A stretch of 64,000 nucleotides of DNA from Allomeiothermus sp035760705 (GTDB lineage: Bacteria > Deinococcota > Deinococci > Deinococcales > Thermaceae): the NCBI GenBank assembly GCA_035760705.1, contig DASTSL010000133.1, forward strand, positions 1 to 64,000. Direction: 5' to 3'. Shown here piece after piece: positions 60,080 to 64,000 of the stretch (positions are counted from its first letter, which is position 1; every line of letters begins with the position of its first letter). The position numbers were made by a program, and so were the translations under genes. The notes under the pieces were generated by a model that ran no database searches, was not told where the DNA came from, and saw only the letters and a program-made list of their open reading frames with translations.

Positions 60080-62452
60080 TCAGCGCTTTACATCCGGCGT
60101 ACCTAGGTTGCTGGTGGCCGAGCGCTCCCGGCGCAGGAAAAACAGCAGGCAGGCCGCCAGGGGGATGAAGCCCAGCCAGAGATTGGGATAGGGGTAGAAG
60201 AGGGACACCGCCAACAGGCCCATCACCCAGCTTTCCCAGCGCTGCAAGGGGCGGCGGGTATAGCCCACCGTGGCGGCGGCCAGGAAGACGATGGCCGCGG
60301 CGGTGAAGAAGAAGCGCTCGAAGATGATCAGCCAGCCCTCGAGGCCGGGCACGTTTTGTAACACCGGCAGGATCAGCAAACCGGTCCCGGTGAAGGAGAG
60401 CAGGAAGAAAAAGCCGATGATGTACTTGGCGAGCGCCACCCGTGCTGCGTACACCCCGGTGGTGATGGGGTCGGTCTTGAACACCGAGGCCGCAGCATAG
60501 GCCGAGAGCGCCACCGGGGGGGTCACGTCGGCCAACACCGCATAGTAGAAGAGGAACATGTGGGTAGCCAAGGTCGCCGCCAACACGGCTTGTTGCTCGG
60601 CCAGCCCGTAACCGATAAAGTTCGACTTCGCCAGGTTGATGATGGCCGGTGCGGTGAGTGAGGAGGTGAGCACGTAGGTGGCGGTGGGGGGAACCCCCAT
60701 CCCCAGGATCAGGCTGAAGAGGGCCGTCACCACCGTCGCCAGGATCAGGCTTTCCCCGGAGATCTGCCCCAGGAAGATGGAGAACTTGGAGGGCAGCCCG
60801 GTGATCACCATCATGGCGAAGATCAGGTTGGCCGCCACGATGGCCGAGCCGATGGGGATGAGCTGGCGGAAGCCTTCGGCCAGACCGTCCGCGATGGGTG
60901 CGAAAGCCGCCATGAACCTGCCCTCCATCGCCGAAGGGAACACGAACGTGCCCAGGATCAGCCCCAAAAAGGCCAGGGTGAGGTGGAAGAGGGGGATCTC
61001 CCCATACCCCACGCCCAGCAAAGGGGGCAAGAAGAAACCCGCCAGGGCCAGCAAAATGCCCAGCCCCAGCCCCAGCGGATACCAGCGGCTTCGCATCGCC
61101 CGGCTGAGTGGTTCGGGGCGCAGGGCGGGGTCTAAGTAGCAGACCAAGATGAAGGCCAGCGTGGCCAGGTACACCGCGGTGGCGACCTCGGCCCCGCGGT
61201 ACAGCAGGGCCACGATGATCAAGATGGGGATGAAAATCGTGCTGTAGCGCAGGGCATAGCGGCGGCGCAGGTGCTCGTCGCCCCCCACCGGGGGCAGCAT
61301 GGCCTTGCGGGCATAGAACTCGTTATAGGTGAAGACCGAGAGCAGATAGAGCAGACAGGGGCCGATAGCCATCACCATCACCCACAAGTAGCTGATCTGC
61401 AAGATCTCCACCATGATAAAGGCGATGCTCCCCAGCACCGGCGGAGTGATGAGGGCGATGGTGCCGGAGGTAGCGACTAGCCCGGCGGCGGTCATGCGCT
61501 CGTAGCCAGCCTTTTCGTACAGCGGCTTGGTCAGGGTAGCTACGAACTGGGTATCGGCGGCCCCCGAGCCGCTGAACATGCCCATAAAGACAGAGGCGAT
61601 GCCGGTGACCCGGCCTGGGGTCTGCGGGGTGCGCCCTACCAGCGCCAGGGCGATGTTGGCGACTACCCGGCCCAACCCCAGCGCCCCGATGAGCCCCGAG
61701 AGGATGGTGAAGTAGACCAGGTACTTGGCCGAAACCCCGGTGATGAGGCCGTAGATCCCGGCTTCGGTCTCGTTGTAGGTCTTGCCCAGCAGGAGGTCGA
61801 TGCCGTTCTTGGCCCCGCGGAAAGTGCCGGGAACCAGGTGGCCGTAAAGGTTGTAAGCCAGGAAGATCAGCACCAGCGAAGGCATCACCGGCCCCAGCAG
61901 GCGGTAGACCAGCCCCAACACCAGGATGATCAGGCTGAAGGACATGGCCATGTCCCAACCTGCGGGGATCACCGCGCGATAGACCAGTTCTTCGTAGAAG
62001 CGGAGCTGGTAGGCCAGCGGGGCGATGGAGAGCAGGGCCGCCAGCAAGTCGGTGTAGCGGCGGGTGGCGGGGAGCAGGGCCGGGAGCACCGCCAGGGCCC
62101 AGGCCAAGGTTCCGGCCAGCCGGCCCTCGAGCGGGATCGCCACTCCCGTCACGTTGGGCACCCAAAAGGTGTAGAGGAAGGGCAGGGTGAGCGCCACGAA
62201 GACCCACGATCCAGCGGTGCGCCGCTGGGGGAGCCCTTGAGCGGTCAGCAGGTATCCGGCGAACACCAAGAAGAAGACGTGCACGGCTCGCTCGAGCTGC
62301 ACCACGTCAAGAATCGAGATATCACGTTGAGAAAAGGGGGTAAAGGGGTGGATGACCAGATAGAGGCTATAGAGGGCGGCCACCAGCAGCACGGCCCAGG
62401 TGAACCGCCGTAACGGGGTCTTTTGACTCGTAGTCTCCTGAGATAGCTCCAT
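60080..62452 (-). CDS. TRAP transporter fused permease (4TM/12TM, DctQM)
   Basis: 790 residues with about sixteen to eighteen membrane helices: a four-helix DctQ-like part fused to a DctM-like part, the form found with TAXI-type binding proteins. Family segments: GVSAKYLVYFTILSGLIGALGLG, MGMFSGSGAADTQFVATLTKPL and LGMGVPPTATYVLTSSLTAPA. It uses an ion gradient to import an organic acid or similar solute. It lies 142 bases downstream of the binding-protein gene with a terminator-like hairpin between. Confidence 0.92.
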   Translation of the reverse strand: MELSQETTSQKTPLRRFTWAVLLVAALYSLYLVIHPFTPFSQRDISILDVVQLERAVHVFFLVFAGYLLTAQGLPQRRTAGSWVFVALTLPFLYTFWVPNVTGVAIPLEGRLAGTLAWALAVLPALLPATRRYTDLLAALLSIAPLAYQLRFYEELVYRAVIPAGWDMAMSFSLIILVLGLVYRLLGPVMPSLVLIFLAYNLYGHLVPGTFRGAKNGIDLLLGKTYNETEAGIYGLITGVSAKYLVYFTILSGLIGALGLGRVVANIALALVGRTPQTPGRVTGIASVFMGMFSGSGAADTQFVATLTKPLYEKAGYERMTAAGLVATSGTIALITPPVLGSIAFIMVEILQISYLWVMVMAIGPCLLYLLSVFTYNEFYARKAMLPPVGGDEHLRRRYALRYSTIFIPILIIVALLYRGAEVATAVYLATLAFILVCYLDPALRPEPLSRAMRSRWYPLGLGLGILLALAGFFLPPLLGVGYGEIPLFHLTLAFLGLILGTFVFPSAMEGRFMAAFAPIADGLAEGFRQLIPIGSAIVAANLIFAMMVITGLPSKFSIFLGQISGESLILATVVTALFSLILGMGVPPTATYVLTSSLTAPAIINLAKSNFIGYGLAEQQAVLAATLATHMFLFYYAVLADVTPPVALSAYAAASVFKTDPITTGVYAARVALAKYIIGFFFLLSFTGTGLLILPVLQNVPGLEGWLIIFERFFFTAAAIVFLAAATVGYTRRPLQRWESWVMGLLAVSLFYPYPNLWLGFIPLAACLLFFLRRERSATSNLGTPDVKR

Positions 62453-62540
62453 GACACCTCACCTTTCGCGGGTTTCGGAGTTACGCTATGGGGCTGAGCT
62501 GATTGTACCTGTTTGTCAGTGTCTTCCCTAGGGGCTGACG

Positions 62541-62573
62541 AAAAAGCTCCCCCACTCGGAAGTGAGGGAGGCT
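62541..62573 (-). terminator. Terminator-like hairpin between TAXI binding protein and permease
   Basis: On the minus strand AGCCTCCCTCACT pairs with AGTGGGGGAGCT around TCCG, and TTTTT follows. Partial termination here would give more binding protein than permease. Confidence 0.75.
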
Positions 62574-62594
62574 GGGCGGACGCTCGAGGGCGGT

Positions 62595-63602
62595 TTACTT
62601 GATGGCCCCGGTCTCGCGGAAGTAGCGCAAGGCCCCGGGGTGGAAGGGGATCACCGTCTTGGCCGCGTAGAGATCGGCGCTGTTTTTGGGGGTGGTGTCG
62701 CGGGCCGCGGCGGTAGCGGTCTCGAGGGTCTTGAGGTTGTCGAAGACCGCCTTGGTGATGGCGTAGGCCAGGTTGTCGGGCATCGAGGCCGGGCACACAA
62801 AGACGTTGCCGGTGTAGAGCGCGGGGGTGTCGGTGGCGGTGCCGTAGACGCTCTTGGGCACAGAGCCGGTGCTCACGATGCCGGGGAAGCGCTTGAGGAG
62901 AAGCTGGGCGGTGGTGCTCTGCGGGGTCACCGGCACCAGGCGGATGCGGTCGCCCTTGCGGGTCAGGGACTGGCCCAACTCCACAATGCTGGCGGTGGGC
63001 ACCCCGCCGACCCAGAAGTAGGCGTCGATGGTGCCCTCGGCCAGGGCCTTGGCCGACTCGGCGGCGGGCAGGCGCTCGCGCTTAGCAAAGGTCTCGGGTT
63101 TGACATTGGCCCCCTCGAGCACTAACAGGGCCAGGTTCTCGGTGGAGGAGCCCGGCTGCCCGGTGGAGACCCGCTTGCCCTTGAGGTCTTGTACCACTTT
63201 GATCCCCGATTTCTCGGTGGTCACGATGTGGATCAGGCTGGGGTACATGTAGAAGAGGATCCGCTGGTTATCGGCTCGCTTCTCCTTGAAGCGGGGTTCT
63301 TGGCCGGTGTAGGTGACCAGCGCGGCGTCGGTGGTGGTGAGGGCGCAGTAGTAGGTGTTGGCCGCCGGATCGGTGCGGTCGCGCAACAGGAGCAGGTTGT
63401 CGTAGGAGCCGCCGGTCTGCTGCGCGGTGGAGTCGGCCACGCCGGTCTCGCTGAGGATCTTGGCGACTGCTTGGCCGTAGAAGAAGAACACCCCGCCGGT
63501 GCTGCCGGTGGGCACCACCACGCGCGGTTTCTGGGCCAGGGCCACCCCGGCTAGCAGGCAGATGGATAAGCAGAGAAGCACTCGCGAAAGCACTCGTTTC
63601 AC
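62595..63602 (-). CDS. TAXI-family TRAP transporter substrate-binding protein
   Basis: 335 residues from GTG, with GGAGGTG upstream. Signal peptide KRVLSRVLLCLSICLLAGVALA. TAXI-family features: VVVPTGSTGGVFFFYGQAVAKIL near 28-50, the VYPSLIHIVT-like region near 115-125 and DLKGKRVSTGQPGSSTE near 140-156. It binds the solute in the periplasm. The gene has a good TTGACA-17 bp-TAGTGT promoter and is followed by an attenuator hairpin. Confidence 0.92.
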   Translation of the reverse strand: MKRVLSRVLLCLSICLLAGVALAQKPRVVVPTGSTGGVFFFYGQAVAKILSETGVADSTAQQTGGSYDNLLLLRDRTDPAANTYYCALTTTDAALVTYTGQEPRFKEKRADNQRILFYMYPSLIHIVTTEKSGIKVVQDLKGKRVSTGQPGSSTENLALLVLEGANVKPETFAKRERLPAAESAKALAEGTIDAYFWVGGVPTASIVELGQSLTRKGDRIRLVPVTPQSTTAQLLLKRFPGIVSTGSVPKSVYGTATDTPALYTGNVFVCPASMPDNLAYAITKAVFDNLKTLETATAAARDTTPKNSADLYAAKTVIPFHPGALRYFRETGAIK

Positions 63603-63632
63603 ACGTCACCTCCAAGGTATGAATGCAACCCC

Positions 63633-63661
63633 ACACTACGGTTCGGCAACCGGGCTGTCAA
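63633..63661 (-). promoter_or_regulatory. Promoter of the TAXI-TRAP operon
   Basis: TTGACA (63656-63661), 17-bp spacer and TAGTGT (63633-63638) on the minus strand. The leader is about 25 nt and includes the TTGGAGGT ribosome site. Confidence 0.75.
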
Positions 63662-63800
63662 GGGTGAGGAGACGGGTCTGGGTCAGATATTTACCCCTTT
63701 TCTCAGGCAGCCGGATCGCCGAGCCGATCTGGGGCTCGAGCGCTCCGCCCGGCAAAGCACCCTTCCCGCTGCCCTCAGCCGCCCGCGATGTGAGGCCGCG

Positions 63801-63820
63801 CACTGACCCATCGGTCAGTG
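63801..63820 (+). promoter_or_regulatory. Palindromic operator, TetR type
   Basis: CACTGACC and GGTCAGTG are a perfect 8-bp inverted repeat around CATC. This fits a TetR-family operator. It covers the -35 region of the MFS gene, whose -10 (TAGCAT, 63828-63833) is 6 nt from the GTG. Confidence 0.6.
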
Positions 63821-63839
63821 TCGGGTGTAGCATGGGAAC

Positions 63840-64000
63840 GTGCTTGTCTGGCAACTGCTGGGAGACCCCCGTTACCGCACCTACTGGCTGGCCCTGTTCA
63901 CCTCGCAACTGGGTTCTTGGATGCAGTCGGCCACCCAAGGATGGCTGGTGCTCGAGCTGACCGGCTCCGCTGCCCGACTGGGGTTGGTGGTGGCCTTACA
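63840..64000 (+). CDS. MFS transporter, C-terminal part beyond window
   Basis: Only the first 53 codons are visible, from GTG at 63840: VWQLLGDPRYRTYWLALFTS, then GSWMQSATQGWLVLELTGSA. This is the typical start of the MFS_3 (enterobactin exporter-like) group, with helix 1 and the start of helix 2. TAGCAT stands 6 nt upstream and a TetR-type palindrome overlaps the -35 region, suggesting a drug- or metabolite-induced exporter. The start resembles that of the MFS gene at 41618. Confidence 0.8.
   Translation, partial: MLVWQLLGDPRYRTYWLALFTSQLGSWMQSATQGWLVLELTGSAARLGLVVAL

Noticed and set aside
1..64000. CRISPR arrays, tRNA or rRNA genes, intact insertion sequences, prophage genes
   Set aside because: No regularly spaced repeats, no tRNA T-arm or 3-prime CCA pattern in a cloverleaf context, and no transposase or phage structural protein was found by reading both strands.

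Overview
The window looks like chromosomal DNA of a moderately thermophilic member of the Thermaceae (Deinococcota), most like Meiothermus. This rests on the high G+C, proteins close to Thermus families (LysN-type aminotransferase, dNTPase, GyaR-type dehydrogenase), many leaderless genes, heavy use of the palindrome CTCGAG, and a conserved core (nhaA, dgt, fab genes, rpmF, hisA, recJ, valS, holA, tldD/tldE). Genus assignment is inference. I see no rRNA, tRNA, CRISPR array, intact insertion sequence or prophage.

Layout. 1-5.1 kb: nhaA (cut by the window edge), a HEAT-like protein, a LysN-type aminotransferase and dgt. 5.2-5.9 kb: a decayed lipoprotein/cytochrome c gene. 5.9-12.3 kb: a fatty-acid synthesis cluster on the minus strand, transcribed yceD-rpmF-fabH-fabD-fabG-SDR-acpP-fabF; plsX is absent from its usual place. 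12.4-19.2 kb: arginase, hisA, a LapA-like protein, recJ, two lipoproteins and an HD hydrolase. 19.2-22.7 kb: a valine T-box leader driving a Nudix gene and valS; valS carries an in-frame tandem insertion.

22.7-30.9 kb is the most unusual part. A 993-residue AfsR/SARP-type regulator (DNA-binding and BTAD domains, NTPase, TPRs) sits beside a same-strand cluster of SRPBCC proteins, SnoaL-like cyclases, an FAD monooxygenase, a 70-residue orphan and an exported Cu/Zn-SOD-like protein. Several of these genes are preceded by direct repeats of a TTTTNACGC-like word spaced exactly 11 bp, the arrangement expected of a SARP target. A similar repeat precedes the separate DUF4331-TPR-HupE operon at 35.4 kb, so the two may form one regulon.

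31-44 kb: mrp (without its CxxC motif) next to a SufR-like Fe-S regulator, a methyltransferase, RNase H, a TauE/SafE exporter, the DUF4331 operon, a 2-hydroxyacid dehydrogenase, a site-2 protease with CBS domains, an MFS transporter, a 100-bp MITE-like repeat and a dipeptidase. 44.0-45.8 kb is a decay zone with a broken membrane gene and a broken chrA. 45.9-49.4 kb: a peptide ABC transporter without ATPase genes. 49.7-64 kb: quinone oxidoreductase/DinB, tldD/tldE, terC, carbonic anhydrase, holA, a YdcF protein, a repeat-built secreted protein, a glutaryl-CoA-dehydrogenase-like enzyme, a TAXI-TRAP transporter and the start of an MFS gene behind a TetR-type palindrome.

Across the window at least fifteen genes have a -10 hexamer only 5-8 nt (usually 6) before the start codon and no clear Shine-Dalgarno site. 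This pointed to leaderless transcripts and was used to choose several starts.
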